Assembly: GCF_018982885.2 (NCBI RefSeq)
Contig: NZ_CP081848.1
Coordinates: forward strand, 310,001 to 374,000
Length of the DNA stretch: 64,000 nucleotides
Direction of reading: 5' to 3'
Source of the DNA: Polymorphobacter megasporae
GTDB lineage: Bacteria; Pseudomonadota; Alphaproteobacteria; Sphingomonadales; Sphingomonadaceae
The position numbers and the translations under genes were made by a program. The notes under the pieces were generated by a model. The model ran no database searches, was not told the DNA's origin, and saw nothing but the letters and a program-made list of their open reading frames with translations. Below, piece by piece: positions 21,916 to 30,891 of the stretch (position 1 is its first letter; each line of letters starts with the position of its first letter).

Positions 21916-22061
21916 TGCCGTCCAGATTCTACGTCGTCGGTCATGCGCTGGCAGGTGACGAGCGCGTATCGCCCGCGGCGGTCGGCAGTATTCTGGCGTG
22001 GCTTGTGCAGACTTCGGGGGTGCGGTGGGACAGCCGCCGAACTCCCGCCAATAAACAATAA
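21912..22061 (+). CDS. Small ORF of 49 codons, unknown
   Basis: ATGATG at 21912 overlaps the TGA of the upstream glycosyltransferase by four bases, as all other genes in this operon do. The reading frame ends with TAA at 22059-22061, twelve bases before the gmd start. The product begins MMPSRFYVVGHALAGDE and has a mildly hydrophobic middle (SILAWLVQ) and a basic end. No family is recognised. It could be a real small protein, a coupling device to bring ribosomes to gmd, or the stub of a lost transferase. Confidence 0.4.
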   Translation: MMPSRFYVVGHALAGDERVSPAAVGSILAWLVQTSGVRWDSRRTPANKQ

Positions 22062-22073
22062 ACGAGAGAATGA

Positions 22074-23114
22074 ATGAAAAAGGCACTGATCACCGGCGTC
22101 ACCGGACAGGACGGGGCGTACCTGACCCAGTTGCTTCTCGGCCAAGGCTATGCCGTACGTGGTGCGTATCGGCGGACGAGTTCGGTCGATTTCTGGCGGC
22201 TGGCGGCGCTCGGCGTTCTCGATCACCCCAACTTCTCGGCGGTCGAGTTCGACTTGACCGACCCAGGCTCGTGCATCTCGCTGGTCCGCAACGCGGGCGC
22301 GACCGAAGTCTATAATCTCGCGGCCCAGAGCTTTGTCGGAGTGTCGTTCGCAATTCCGGCGGCAACATCGCAAATTACCGGGATCGGCGCACTCAACCTG
22401 CTCGAGGCGATCCGGGTGATCGATCCGGCGATCCGCTTCTACCAGGCCTCGACTTCGGAGATGTTCGGCAAGGTCCAGGCGGTGCCGCAGAGCGAGACGA
22501 CACCCTTTTATCCGCGCAGCCCGTATGCGGTCGCCAAGCTATATGCTCACTGGCTGACAATAAACTACCGCGAAGCCTATGGGATGTTCGCGTCGAGCGG
22601 GATTTTGTTCAACCACGAATCGCCGCTTCGCGGGATCGAGTTCGTGACTCGCAAGATAACCGACGGCGTTGCCCGGTTGCGGCGCGGGACGCTTGATTGC
22701 CTTGAACTCGGCAATCTCGACGCCCGGCGCGACTGGGGCTTTGCTGGGGAATATGTCGAGGGTATGTGGCGCATGTTGCAGACCGACACGCCCGACACTT
22801 ATGTCCTCGCCACCGGACGAACCGAGACGGTCCGCGATTTCGTCAGCCTCGCCGCGACCGCCGCAGGCTTCGAACTCGACTTCGAGGGCGAGGGCGACAG
22901 CGAACTGGCCCGCGACCGTACTACCGGAAAAGTCGTCGTCCGGGTCAATCCAAACTTTTACCGCCCGGCCGAAGTCGAGATGCTCATCGGCGACGCGACC
23001 AAGGCGCGGGTCGATCTCGGCTGGGAAGCCTCGACTTCGCTCGAGACGCTCTGCACGATGATGGTCGAAGCCGACCTCGCGCGGCACGCCCCGGGCAGCG
23101 CGCCGGCGCGCTGA
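22074..23114 (+). CDS. gmd: GDP-mannose 4,6-dehydratase
   Basis: 346 residues. It converts GDP-D-mannose to GDP-4-keto-6-deoxy-D-mannose using bound NADP. N-terminal [22 protein letters not shown], and [11 protein letters not shown] are signature sequences; the catalytic pair is in [10 protein letters not shown], and FNHESPLRG is diagnostic. ATG 22074 is preceded by ACGAGAGA. The next gene follows after one base. Confidence 0.96.
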   Translation: MKKALITGVTGQDGAYLTQLLLGQGYAVRGAYRRTSSVDFWRLAALGVLDHPNFSAVEFDLTDPGSCISLVRNAGATEVYNLAAQSFVGVSFAIPAATSQITGIGALNLLEAIRVIDPAIRFYQASTSEMFGKVQAVPQSETTPFYPRSPYAVAKLYAHWLTINYREAYGMFASSGILFNHESPLRGIEFVTRKITDGVARLRRGTLDCLELGNLDARRDWGFAGEYVEGMWRMLQTDTPDTYVLATGRTETVRDFVSLAATAAGFELDFEGEGDSELARDRTTGKVVVRVNPNFYRPAEVEMLIGDATKARVDLGWEASTSLETLCTMMVEADLARHAPGSAPAR

Positions 23115-23115
23115 G

Positions 23116-23997
23116 GTGACGCGTCGGGCGCTGATCACGGGCATCGAGGGTTTTACCGGGCAGTATGTCGCTGCCGAGCTGTCCCGTCGCGGCTTCGAGG
23201 TCCACGGCACCACGCGGGCGGCGTCTACGCAGCCCGACTGGCATCAGGTCGATCTCCTCGATGCCACAGCATTGGCGACGGTGGTCGAAGCCGTCGCGCC
23301 GACGCACGTCGTTCATCTTGCAGCGGTCGCCTTTGTCGCCAGCAATGATGTCGAGGCGATCTACCGAGTCAACATCGTCGGGACACGTAATCTGCTGTCG
23401 GCGCTAGCACCGCACGCTGCGGTCTTGCGCGCGGTCGTCCTTGCCAGCAGTGCAAGCGTCTACGGCAACACACCCGACTCGCCGATTGCTGAAGCGACGC
23501 CGCCGCGACCATCGAACGACTATGCAATCAGCAAGTTGGCGATGGAATTCGTCGCCGCCGCATGGGCCGAACGGGTGCCGGCAACCGTCGTCAGGCCGTT
23601 CAATTATACGGGTGTCGGCCAGGCTCCGGAATTCCTGATCCCCAAGATTGTCGCGGCTTTCCGGCGACGCGCGCCGGTCATCGAGCTTGGGAATCTCGAC
23701 GTCGCGCGGGAGTTTTCCGATGTTCGCGATGTTGCCGCCGATTATGCCGATCTTGTCGAGGCGGGCATCGCAGAGACGGTCAACCTGTGTTCGGGGATCG
23801 CTTACAGCATCGGCGACGTGCTCGCGATGGCCACCTCAATCACCGGGCATTCGATCGACGTGCACACCAACCCAGCCTTCGTCCGTGCGGGCGACATCGC
23901 GCATCTTGCCGGTGACAATGCACGGCTTCGCCGCATCGCCCCTGCCACGCGGAGGCGGCCGTTCGACGAAACCCTACGCTGGATGCTGGAGGCGTAA
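23116..23997 (+). CDS. rmd: GDP-6-deoxy-D-mannose reductase (GDP-D-rhamnose synthase)
   Basis: 293 residues, extended SDR: ALITGIEGFTGQYVA at the N-terminus, S-S-A-S-V-Y-G, and a Y-A-I-S-K catalytic pair. Placed directly after gmd, it should reduce the 4-keto intermediate to GDP-D-rhamnose, as in Pseudomonas A-band polysaccharide synthesis. GDP-L-fucose synthase is the alternative outcome of Gmd, but the sequence lacks the Fcl look. GTG 23116 is the start; the gene ends the forward operon. Confidence 0.85.
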   Translation: MTRRALITGIEGFTGQYVAAELSRRGFEVHGTTRAASTQPDWHQVDLLDATALATVVEAVAPTHVVHLAAVAFVASNDVEAIYRVNIVGTRNLLSALAPHAAVLRAVVLASSASVYGNTPDSPIAEATPPRPSNDYAISKLAMEFVAAAWAERVPATVVRPFNYTGVGQAPEFLIPKIVAAFRRRAPVIELGNLDVAREFSDVRDVAADYADLVEAGIAETVNLCSGIAYSIGDVLAMATSITGHSIDVHTNPAFVRAGDIAHLAGDNARLRRIAPATRRRPFDETLRWMLEA

Positions 23998-24053
23998 CGG
24001 TTCGTCGTCGTCGAACGCGCCGGCACTGCCGACCGCACACCAAGGCCCGGACG

Positions 24054-25025
24054 TTACTCCATACTCTCAATAAATTGCTGCCGGCGAATACTGCGTCGAA
24101 TCATGCTGAACAGTGGAAGCACAGCAATTGCCAGCGCGATCCACACGACCAGCGCAAGCACCACAGCGAGCAACAATACCAGCCACGGATTCGGCGTCGT
24201 AAAATTCGGCGAAACCCAGATACCGCCAAAACTTTCGGCCGCGAAAGAGGCGTCGACGCTCGCCATCATGCGCGTCTTTTCATAGGTGCTGAGCGCCTGC
24301 AGGACTGATACGCGGTAATCCTCAACCTGGATCTGTGCGAGCCGCTGCTCAAGATATCTGACGTAGATTGCCGCCCGCGTCAGCGACCGCTGCCTGAGGA
24401 AGTTGTCGGTAGCGGCATTTGTCTCGCGCAGCAGTTCAGCCGCGAACTGCGGGTCTTCGTTCTCGTACGACAATTGAATAAATGGTTTCTTCTTGTTTTC
24501 GAGGACGACAATGCTTTTCTGAATATAGGCCTGAAGTTCGCTTGCACCCGGCGGCTGCCATGGCTTGATCGGCACGCCTAGCAAGCTTTTGACAGTTACA
24601 GACAGACTGCGCAGCGCCGAATGTGGCTCGCGCCACTGTCGCTGACTTGCGTCCCACGATTGGCTGAAAATGGCCCGCATCAATGCTTCGTTGCGGCTTA
24701 ATTTTTCGGCGACCGGGTAGGACGTCACCGCCTCGGCATAGATCCCGAACGCCGGGCCGCCCTGATTATTCAAATCGACCCCGACGATCGTGCTGATACT
24801 GGCAAGGCCGCCGGTGGCTTTCGGCGCATTCTGGTCGGCCGGCGTTACGGTCAAGATCGCCGCATATTTGTACGTAGCAATATGAAGATAGACGATTGCA
24901 GCCCCAACAAAAACGATCAGGAGCGCCAGGCCGAGAAACTTGCGCCTCCGCAGAGCCTGGATCCAGTCGATTAGGATAGAACGATTAGGTTCGACGATTT
25001 CATCAGACTGCAGCGGCGTAGACAT
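24054..25025 (-). CDS. Polysaccharide chain-length determinant (Wzz family)
   Basis: 323 residues. Two membrane spans flank a periplasmic, coiled-coil-rich domain: TM1 at about 30-47 (LGLALLIVFVGAAIVYL) and TM2 at about 283-305 (NPWLVLLLAVVLALVVWIAL). This is the Wzz/KpsE layout without a BY-kinase domain. It sets modal chain length of the polymer. The start is ATG complementary to 25023-25025 (MSTPLQSDEI); 52 further open codons upstream lack Wzz features. It converges on the main operon, 56 bp from the end of rmd. Confidence 0.88.
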   Translation of the reverse strand: MSTPLQSDEIVEPNRSILIDWIQALRRRKFLGLALLIVFVGAAIVYLHIATYKYAAILTVTPADQNAPKATGGLASISTIVGVDLNNQGGPAFGIYAEAVTSYPVAEKLSRNEALMRAIFSQSWDASQRQWREPHSALRSLSVTVKSLLGVPIKPWQPPGASELQAYIQKSIVVLENKKKPFIQLSYENEDPQFAAELLRETNAATDNFLRQRSLTRAAIYVRYLEQRLAQIQVEDYRVSVLQALSTYEKTRMMASVDASFAAESFGGIWVSPNFTTPNPWLVLLLAVVLALVVWIALAIAVLPLFSMIRRSIRRQQFIESME

Positions 25026-25397
25026 TGAATTCCAATCGATAAGTCCTGCCGTCAGTGCAGGGCGGCCTGCACCACCGGTGCCGGCTGCGCCAAGAACCAC
25101 ACGTGGGATAGCGCCGCACCGTGGCAGTTGCCAGAGTTGACGTATGGCCCATCCACCAAATCGCGCATCACCTGTGTTCAATCGTCTCGCTCAGGCGCCG
25201 AAGAGGACCGCACGCACAAGCATGTAAAAATTGCCTGGTTCAGAAGCATCGACCTATTGAGTAAAGCCCGTGGCGGAGAGGGTGGGAATCGATTAATTGA
25301 AGCAACACCTTGTTTTATTACAGATTGGGCACCTACCTTCGATGACGGGTGCCCCCTAGCATGCCCCCAGATGGAACAGTGCAACTCGGACGCATTG
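25026..25397. other. 372-bp gap, no gene seen
   Basis: Upstream region of the Wzz-like gene and downstream region of the broken gene at 25398. Several short frames exist on both strands, none with family likeness or a good ribosome site. It marks the passage from the polysaccharide locus to the accessory patchwork. Confidence 0.5.
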
Positions 25398-25721
25398 TCA
25401 CCAGCGGGTGCGACAGTCATGTCCGACCAGACGTGCATCGTGAATTAGCACCGGGTAGACCAGAAAAATTTCGCTTGCGGCGGAGACGAAATGGATATGA
25501 TCGGGCAGCGCCGTCTCGGTGCGGTAGTGCTGCATAATCAGCATGCCCGCGATCTCCTCGACGTTGATGAGGCCGAAAAGCTTGGCGCCACCGATGACGC
25601 CCATCGCGTGATGGCCCTTGGCGCTGGCGCGGTACTCCTCGTCGGTCCTCCCGAAGATTTATTCGCCGAGGTCGACGGCACACGTCGGAACCGGCAGGGG
25701 ATCGGTGTGCGCGAACTTCAT
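25398..25721 (-). pseudogene. Small unknown gene interrupted by one in-frame TAA
   Basis: Read from the ATG complementary to 25719-25721, the frame gives 20 residues (ending CAVDLGE), then TAA (complement of 25659-25661), then continues without shift for 87 residues (IFGRTDEEYRASAKGHHA and onward, through INVEEIAGMLIM) to a normal stop at 25398. Both parts look like coherent protein in the same frame, so a single nonsense change is the simplest reading. Family not recognised. It lies 57 bp behind the EthD gene and probably shares its operon. Restart inside the 3' part (ATG complementary to 25602-25604) would give a 68-residue protein. Confidence 0.5.
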
Positions 25722-25778
25722 CGTCAACCTTTCGTAGACGGTCGGTCGAGTGCTTCGCGACCGGGGGTCGGAGCGGAA

Positions 25779-26120
25779 TCAGGCGACAGGGTTCTCGGTC
25801 GACACCATGAAATCGCAGGCGTGAAGATCGAGGAACGATTCTTCGTCCGGCCTGATCTTCTCGAGGTACACCGGATCGGAAAAGCAGCGGGCGAGCGCGT
25901 CCACATCGTCGAACCAGAGCTCGGTGATGCCATCATATTTGGTCGGCGGCATGCCCGGCAGGCTCGCGTCGATCGCGTGCTGCTGGACATAGCGGCGGAC
26001 CGTTTGCTGCGCGACCGGCACCGACATGAACAGCGCCGCGTGCCGGTTGCGATGGTGGTCGATGAACTCCTCGTGCGTCAGCGAGGGTTTGCGGGTCAGA
26101 AGAATCGTGAACTTGATCAT
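25779..26120 (-). CDS. EthD-domain protein
   Basis: 113 residues, ferredoxin-like dimeric alpha/beta-barrel family: IKFTILLTRKPSLTHEEF at the N-terminus, then a D-H-H-R-N-R-H-A pattern where EthD members carry H-x3-H, and D-F-M-V-S near the end. EthD proteins accompany catabolic or ether-degrading oxygenase systems; the exact chemistry varies. ATG complementary to 26118-26120 is preferred over an upstream in-frame start at 26168, which would run through the palindromic operator region. Divergent from the TetR gene at 26207. Confidence 0.85.
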   Translation of the reverse strand: MIKFTILLTRKPSLTHEEFIDHHRNRHAALFMSVPVAQQTVRRYVQQHAIDASLPGMPPTKYDGITELWFDDVDALARCFSDPVYLEKIRPDEESFLDLHACDFMVSTENPVA

Positions 26121-26172
26121 GCCAGCCTCCAGATACGGGTTGCCACCGGACGGCGTGTTCGGCAACACTCAT

Positions 26173-26187
26173 GTATGCATTGCATAC
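26173..26187. promoter_or_regulatory. Perfect 15-bp palindrome, probable TetR operator
   Basis: GTATGCA-T-TGCATAC: two perfect 7-bp half sites around one base, in the 86-bp space between the divergent EthD (start 26120) and TetR (start 26207) genes. The size, symmetry and position fit autoregulation by the adjacent TetR protein. The flanking TTAAATATAA is AT-rich, as expected of a promoter. Confidence 0.6.
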
Positions 26188-26206
26188 TTAAATATAAGAG
26201 GCGGAA

Positions 26207-26806
26207 TTGTTCGGCCATCAAGCCTATCATCACGGAACTCTCCGGCGCGCCCTCCTGGAAGACGCGGCCGTCCTGCTGAATGTAGGCGGGCAGGACGCCC
26301 TGTCACTGCGTGCGCTGGCACGGCGGGCAGGCGTCTCCCCGCGGGCGCCCTACCGCCACTTCGCCGATAAGGAGGCGCTGCTCACCGCGCTGGCGGTGGA
26401 GGCCTTCGCCGCGTTCGGAGAGGCGCTCGCAACAGCGGATGCTGCGGCCGAACCGGGCCGGGAGCTGGAGGCGCAAGCGATCGCCTATGTTCGCTTCGGG
26501 TTGGAGGCACCTGCCCGGTTCAGGTTAATGTTCGGACCGCGACGGCTCGCGGCAGACGCGGAGTTGGCCATTGCGAAGCAGGGGCCGTTCGGCATCCTTC
26601 AGGCTCGCGTCGATCGGCTCGCCGGTCCGGGCGACGACAGCCGCGCGCAGGCCGTAGGCTATTGGTCGCTCGCCCACGGTTTGACGGTGCTGTTCCTCGA
26701 CGGGCGCGTCCGCGACGAACTTGACGGAAGCGAGGATGAGATCATTCAACGCGTCGCAAGAGCAACGCTTCGCATCGAGCAGTCGCAGCAGTCCGATTGC
26801 CCATAG
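26207..26806 (+). CDS. TetR/AcrR-family regulator with WHG-type C-terminal domain
   Basis: 199 residues. The N-terminal helix-turn-helix has LSLRALARRAGVSPRAPYRHF followed by K-E-A-L, the standard TetR pattern. The C-terminal part contains Y-W-S-L-A-H-G-L, which resembles the WHG motif of TetR_C_13-type ligand domains. Start is TTG 26207 after GAGGCGG. It likely represses itself and the divergent EthD gene through the palindrome at 26173-26187. Confidence 0.88.
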   Translation: MFGHQAYHHGTLRRALLEDAAVLLNVGGQDALSLRALARRAGVSPRAPYRHFADKEALLTALAVEAFAAFGEALATADAAAEPGRELEAQAIAYVRFGLEAPARFRLMFGPRRLAADAELAIAKQGPFGILQARVDRLAGPGDDSRAQAVGYWSLAHGLTVLFLDGRVRDELDGSEDEIIQRVARATLRIEQSQQSDCP

Positions 26807-27036
26807 TATAAGACTGGTAGCGAACTAAGTCGGCGCGTGGCGCGTATGGAGCTGCTGCGGCACCATCATTCGCCAACCATGATTGACACTTGAGTTTCCC
26901 TTTTACGCCCTCGTGACGAGTTTTGGGAAGCCGCGCGCATTCTCTTTTCCTAATCATTTTCGGGAAAGGCGGCAGCGGCGCGCAATGTTCGCTATCGTCG
27001 TCCGCCTCCCCGTAAACGAACGTCCGCAACCCTCCC

Positions 27037-28561
27037 TATTTTGTTGAAAAACTCTTCCTTGAAAGGGCGCTAAGCCTCTGATTCAATGTATTTACGATAG
27101 GAGATACAGCGATGATGGGTGAGCGGCAGGTTGATCAGGCGGCGTTGTTTTACGAGTTCTCGCTCGAGCGGCATGTTCCTCGCGATAATTTGCTGCGGTC
27201 GATCGATCGGTTTGTCGATCTGTCGAGCGTGCGGGCGCATCTTCAGCCGTACTACAGTGCCACAGGACGCCCCTCGATCGATCCCGAGCTGCTGATCCGC
27301 ATGCTGATCATCGGCTACACGCACGGTATTCGGTCGGAGCGTCGGCTGTGCGAGGAAGTGCATCTCAACCTCGCCTACCGCTGGTTCTGCCGGCTCGGCC
27401 TCGACAGCGACGTGCCGGACCACTCGACGTTCTCGAAGAACCGGCATGGCAGGTTCCGGGACAGCGATCTGCTGCGGCACCTGTTCGAGAATGTCGTGCA
27501 GCGCTGTCTCGACGAGGGGCTGGTCGGCGGCGAGGGCTTCGCGGTCGACGCGAGCCTGATCAAGGCCGATGCCAGCCGTCAGAACACCGTGTGGGGATCG
27601 CGGACGCTGAAGACCGACGTGACCAGCCGCGCTGTCACCGAATATCTTGCGGTGCTCGACGACGATGCGTTCGGTGCCGCGACCGACGTGGTGCCCAAGG
27701 TCGTCTCGCCGGTCGATCCGGCGGCGCGCTGGACCGGTGCCAACGGCGGGCTGTGCTTCTTCGCCTATTGCACCAACTATCTGATCGACCTCGATCATGC
27801 CATCATCGTCGATGTCGAGGCGACGACCGCGATCCGCCAGGCCGAGGTCACCGCACAGCGCCGGATGATCGACCGGACACATGAGACCTTCGGACTTTGC
27901 CCGCAGCGGCTGGCCGCGGACACCGGTTATGGCTCGGCCGGCAACCTGCACTGGCTCGTCGACGAGCGGGGCATCGCGCCACACATCCCGGTGTTCGACA
28001 AATCGCAGCGAAGCGACGGGACGTTCTCAAGGTCCGACTTCGCCTTCGATCACGCCAGCGATGCCTACACCTGTCCGGCGGGCAAATCGCTCAAGCTTTA
28101 CAACCGCAACTTCACCACGCCGCGCAACGGGGTCGATCGCGACGGCAACCTGCGCTACCGCGCCAACCGGCGGGACTGCGAAAGCTGCGCCCTCAAGCCG
28201 CAATGCTGTCCCGATGCACCGGCGCGAAAGATCATGCGCTCGGTCCATGAAGATGCACGCGACGTGGCGCGCGCGATCGCCCGAACCAACGGCTACCTGG
28301 TCTCACGGCGCGAACGGAAGAAGGTCGAGATGCTGTTCGCCCACCTCAAACGCATACTCAAGCTCGACCGGCTACGCCTACGAGGACCATGCGGAGCCAA
28401 GGACGAGTTCCTCCTCGCCGCCACCGCCCAAAATCTCCGGAAGATGGCCAAGCTGATCCCGATGCCGCAACCAGCGATGGCCGGCTGACGCCGGAGACGG
28501 CTGCGACGAGCAGTTGGCCTCCGGCTCGAACCAACCAGCCGCCGAGTTCTTCAACGGAATA
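27037..28561 (+). mobile_element. Complete IS1182-family insertion sequence, 1525 bp
   Basis: Ends are imperfect 18-bp inverted repeats: 27037-27054 (TATTTTGTTGAAAAACTC) and the complement of 28544-28561 (TATTCCGTTGAAGAACTC), 15 of 18 positions matching. CTCCC occurs directly outside both ends (27032-27036 and 28562-28566) in the same orientation, a candidate 5-bp target duplication. It encloses one intact transposase gene. The 230 bp to the left (26807-27036) and 284 bp to the right (28562-28845) hold no recognisable gene. Confidence 0.8.
27112..28488 (+). CDS. IS1182-family DDE transposase
   Basis: 458 residues. The N-terminus (YEFSLERHVPRDNLLRSID) and the P-S-I-D-P-E-L-L-I-R-M-L-I-I-G-Y segment are typical of the IS1182/IS5-like group. 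The first catalytic Asp is in F-A-V-D-A-S-L-I-K (about 145), the second in L-A-A-D-T-G-Y (about 270), and the Glu near K-V-E-M-L-F-A-H-L-K (about 407). A Cys-rich zinc-like insert (C-E-S-C...C-C) precedes the C-terminal catalytic part. Uninterrupted, so the element may be active. Confidence 0.95.
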   Translation: MMGERQVDQAALFYEFSLERHVPRDNLLRSIDRFVDLSSVRAHLQPYYSATGRPSIDPELLIRMLIIGYTHGIRSERRLCEEVHLNLAYRWFCRLGLDSDVPDHSTFSKNRHGRFRDSDLLRHLFENVVQRCLDEGLVGGEGFAVDASLIKADASRQNTVWGSRTLKTDVTSRAVTEYLAVLDDDAFGAATDVVPKVVSPVDPAARWTGANGGLCFFAYCTNYLIDLDHAIIVDVEATTAIRQAEVTAQRRMIDRTHETFGLCPQRLAADTGYGSAGNLHWLVDERGIAPHIPVFDKSQRSDGTFSRSDFAFDHASDAYTCPAGKSLKLYNRNFTTPRNGVDRDGNLRYRANRRDCESCALKPQCCPDAPARKIMRSVHEDARDVARAIARTNGYLVSRRERKKVEMLFAHLKRILKLDRLRLRGPCGAKDEFLLAATAQNLRKMAKLIPMPQPAMAG

Positions 28562-28845
28562 CTCCCACTTCTTGCCGTTCAACAGTTCGATGGACGGCAA
28601 ACCCGGATTTGCATGCAGCGATGTACAATAAATAAGTATTTTCCATAATAGGAGCGAGCCTCCCGGCACTTAGCGTGTATCTGGGTCTGTTGTATGTACC
28701 GACCCCTGGTAGCCACCCGCCTCAGAATTCGGCTCAGCTAACCACGTAACCATGCGACGTATGCAGAAAAGGGCTTAAGCCGAGCAGCCAGTCCAGCATA
28801 CCAAACGCCCTTTTTCGGAAGCGCGCAACCGTCTACACCGAAGCT

Positions 28846-29475
28846 GTGCCGGGCAAATCAGTTTCAAAATCAAAGGGCGGCAGGCCCTGGAGCTTCGACC
28901 GCGAACGCGCCCTCGAAGCCGCCATGCTGTTATTCTGGGAGCGTGGATTCGCGAGCGTCAGTATCAAGGACCTGACCGCCGCGATGGGGATCGGGCCGGC
29001 AAGCCTCTACGCAGCTTTCGGAAGCAAGGCTGACCTCTATCGGAGTGCGCGCGAGAGGTATTTCGAACACGAGGAGCCCTTATGGCGTGTTCCGACAGGG
29101 GGTCCGCTGCGGGCAGCGCTGAACGACTTCTTCGATCTCGCGGTGAAGGTCGTCACTAGGCCTGGAAGGCCCCGCGGGTGCCTGATCGCCTCAGGGTTCA
29201 TCGAGTTTGCTCCGGCCGAGCACGATCTCGCCCTTGAGACCCGCGGCTTCCGCGATCGCGAGCGGCGCGACCTACTGAAACTGTTGAACACTGGTCTGGC
29301 TGACGGCGAGCTGCAACATGATGCGGATACCGAGGTGCTCGCCCGTTTCCTAGCGACAGTCGTCGAAGGGTTTTCGATCCAAGCCCGGGATGGCGCAACC
29401 GCGCGGGAGCTGCGAGCGGTGGGCCATACCGCCGAGATTGGCCTGCCTTGGGCGCGAGATGGACCAGAATCGTAA
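28846..29475 (+). CDS. TetR/AcrR-family regulator
   Basis: 209 residues. The helix-turn-helix is ERALEAAMLLFWERGFASVS...LTAAMGIGPASLYAAFGSK, with the G-x-x-x-x-S-L-Y-x-x-F signature. The C-terminal ligand domain resembles TetR_C_16/YcdC-like repressors. GTG 28846 is assumed; basic residues just after it (KSVSKSKGGRP) are common before TetR DNA-binding heads. It sits 45 bp upstream of the broken hydrolase gene and may once have controlled it and the VOC gene. Confidence 0.88.
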   Translation: MPGKSVSKSKGGRPWSFDRERALEAAMLLFWERGFASVSIKDLTAAMGIGPASLYAAFGSKADLYRSARERYFEHEEPLWRVPTGGPLRAALNDFFDLAVKVVTRPGRPRGCLIASGFIEFAPAEHDLALETRGFRDRERRDLLKLLNTGLADGELQHDADTEVLARFLATVVEGFSIQARDGATARELRAVGHTAEIGLPWARDGPES

Positions 29476-29520
29476 GGGTGTTGTTGAGCGGACAGTCTTC
29501 AACCATTCGAGCCGGAGCCT

Positions 29521-30448
29521 ATGTCCCGACCGGACCCCGACCAGACGGCATTGGCCGGACCCACGACGTCTGGTGAAGCCGGTCCGATACACGGCGACCG
29601 TCATTCGCAGGCGCGCCGCCGCCTTCGGGTAAACGGCGTCGGTCTTGCCTATCGCGACGTGGGACGCGGCGACGGGTCGCAGATCTTACACGGCTGGCCC
29701 GAAACATCGCACGCTTGGCGCAAGCTCATCCCGCTGCTTTCCGAAGACTATCGTGTAATCGCGCCCCCCCGCGGTATCGAAGGCTCCTCGAAGCCGCAGG
29801 ATGGCTACGACCAGAAAGCGGTCGCTGCGGATGCGCGGTAGCTAATGAAGGCGCTCGGCATCGACCGAATTTCTCTCGTCGGGCACGAGATCGGTGGGCA
29901 GGTCGGATACGCCTACGCCGCCCATTGGCCCGCCGAGGTCGTCAAGTTCATCTTCATCGAGAGTGGCTTGCTGGCGTTCGGACAGGAACAGGCGATAAAT
30001 GTCGCCCACGGGGGCAGCTGGCATTTCGGCTTCAACATGCAGAGCGACTTGGCGACCGCTCTGGTCACCGGCCGCGAGCGGTTGTTCGTTGAATACCTCC
30101 TTCGACGTGATACGGTAAGCGTCGTCGACCCGTCGAGCATCACGCATGTTGATCTCGACATCTATGCGGATGCCCTGAGCCGGTCCGGTGCACGCCGCGC
30201 CTCCTTCGCCTACTATCGCGAAGTTAAAGATCGACGCTGCGGACAACCGACGGTTAGGCGCCATTCGACTATCAATGCCCGTGCTCGCGATTGGTGCCGA
30301 TCACGGCTACTGCAACGCCTCCGCCACGACCATGCTCAATGTGGTGGACCACGTCACCGACATCCTGATGGCCGACTGCGGTCAATAAGTCGCCGAGGAG
30401 CAGCCGGTTGTTCTCGACCGCGCGCCTCGCGACTTCTTCTCGTCCTAA
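29521..30448 (+). pseudogene. Broken epoxide-hydrolase/haloalkane-dehalogenase-like alpha/beta hydrolase
   Basis: Three homologous pieces in order. Piece 1 (29521-29841) carries the oxyanion HGWPETSHAW. An in-frame TAG (29839-29841) separates it from piece 2 (LMKALGIDRISLVGHEIGG), where the nucleophile elbow reads G-H-E instead of the family's G-H-D. A frameshift near 30225-30235 moves homology to another frame (MPVLAIGADHG), which stops at TAA 30386-30388 exactly where the family has the catalytic G-H-W, then continues as VAEEQP to 30448. One residue also seems missing in the A-P-P-R-G region. Not functional in any reading. Confidence 0.85.
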
Positions 30449-30465
30449 CCTATGGGAGCGATCCA

Positions 30466-30873
30466 ATGATCCTGAAGACATACATGCGCCTGTTCACCAC
30501 CGATGCGGAAGCCTCGCTGGCGACTCTACGCAGCTTGCACGGCGGCGAGCCTCACATGCGGCTGACAATGAACGATTGGGAGCTCATCGCGATCGGAGAC
30601 ATCTTGCTCGTGGCAGGCTCCGAGCAGAGCCTCGCCCCCATTCGCAACAGCCAGGGCCCGATTGTCGTCGATGATCTCAACGCCGCGAAGTCGGCTCTGG
30701 AGGCTGGCGGTGCCACGATTAGCAAGCCGATCGCCGAGGGGCCGACGGGTCGCTATCTGTATGCGATCCATGCGGACGGCAACGTCGTCGAATATGCGGA
30801 GTGGAAACCGGAGCTGGTGCAGCGCTGGTATCGGACCCCGAAAGAGAGCGGGAAGCCGTCCGCCCAGATGTAA
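30466..30873 (+). CDS. VOC/glyoxalase-superfamily protein
   Basis: 135 residues, single VOC unit: MILKTYMRLFTTDAEASLA at the N-terminus and Y-A-I-H-A-D-G-N-V-V-E-Y-A at the end. ATG 30466 is preceded by GGGAG at 30455-30459. It overlaps no intact gene and directly follows the ruined hydrolase, so it may be the surviving member of an old catabolic unit. Substrate unknown. Confidence 0.82.
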   Translation: MILKTYMRLFTTDAEASLATLRSLHGGEPHMRLTMNDWELIAIGDILLVAGSEQSLAPIRNSQGPIVVDDLNAAKSALEAGGATISKPIAEGPTGRYLYAIHADGNVVEYAEWKPELVQRWYRTPKESGKPSAQM

Positions 30874-30891
30874 CGATGCCCAGGTGAGCCC

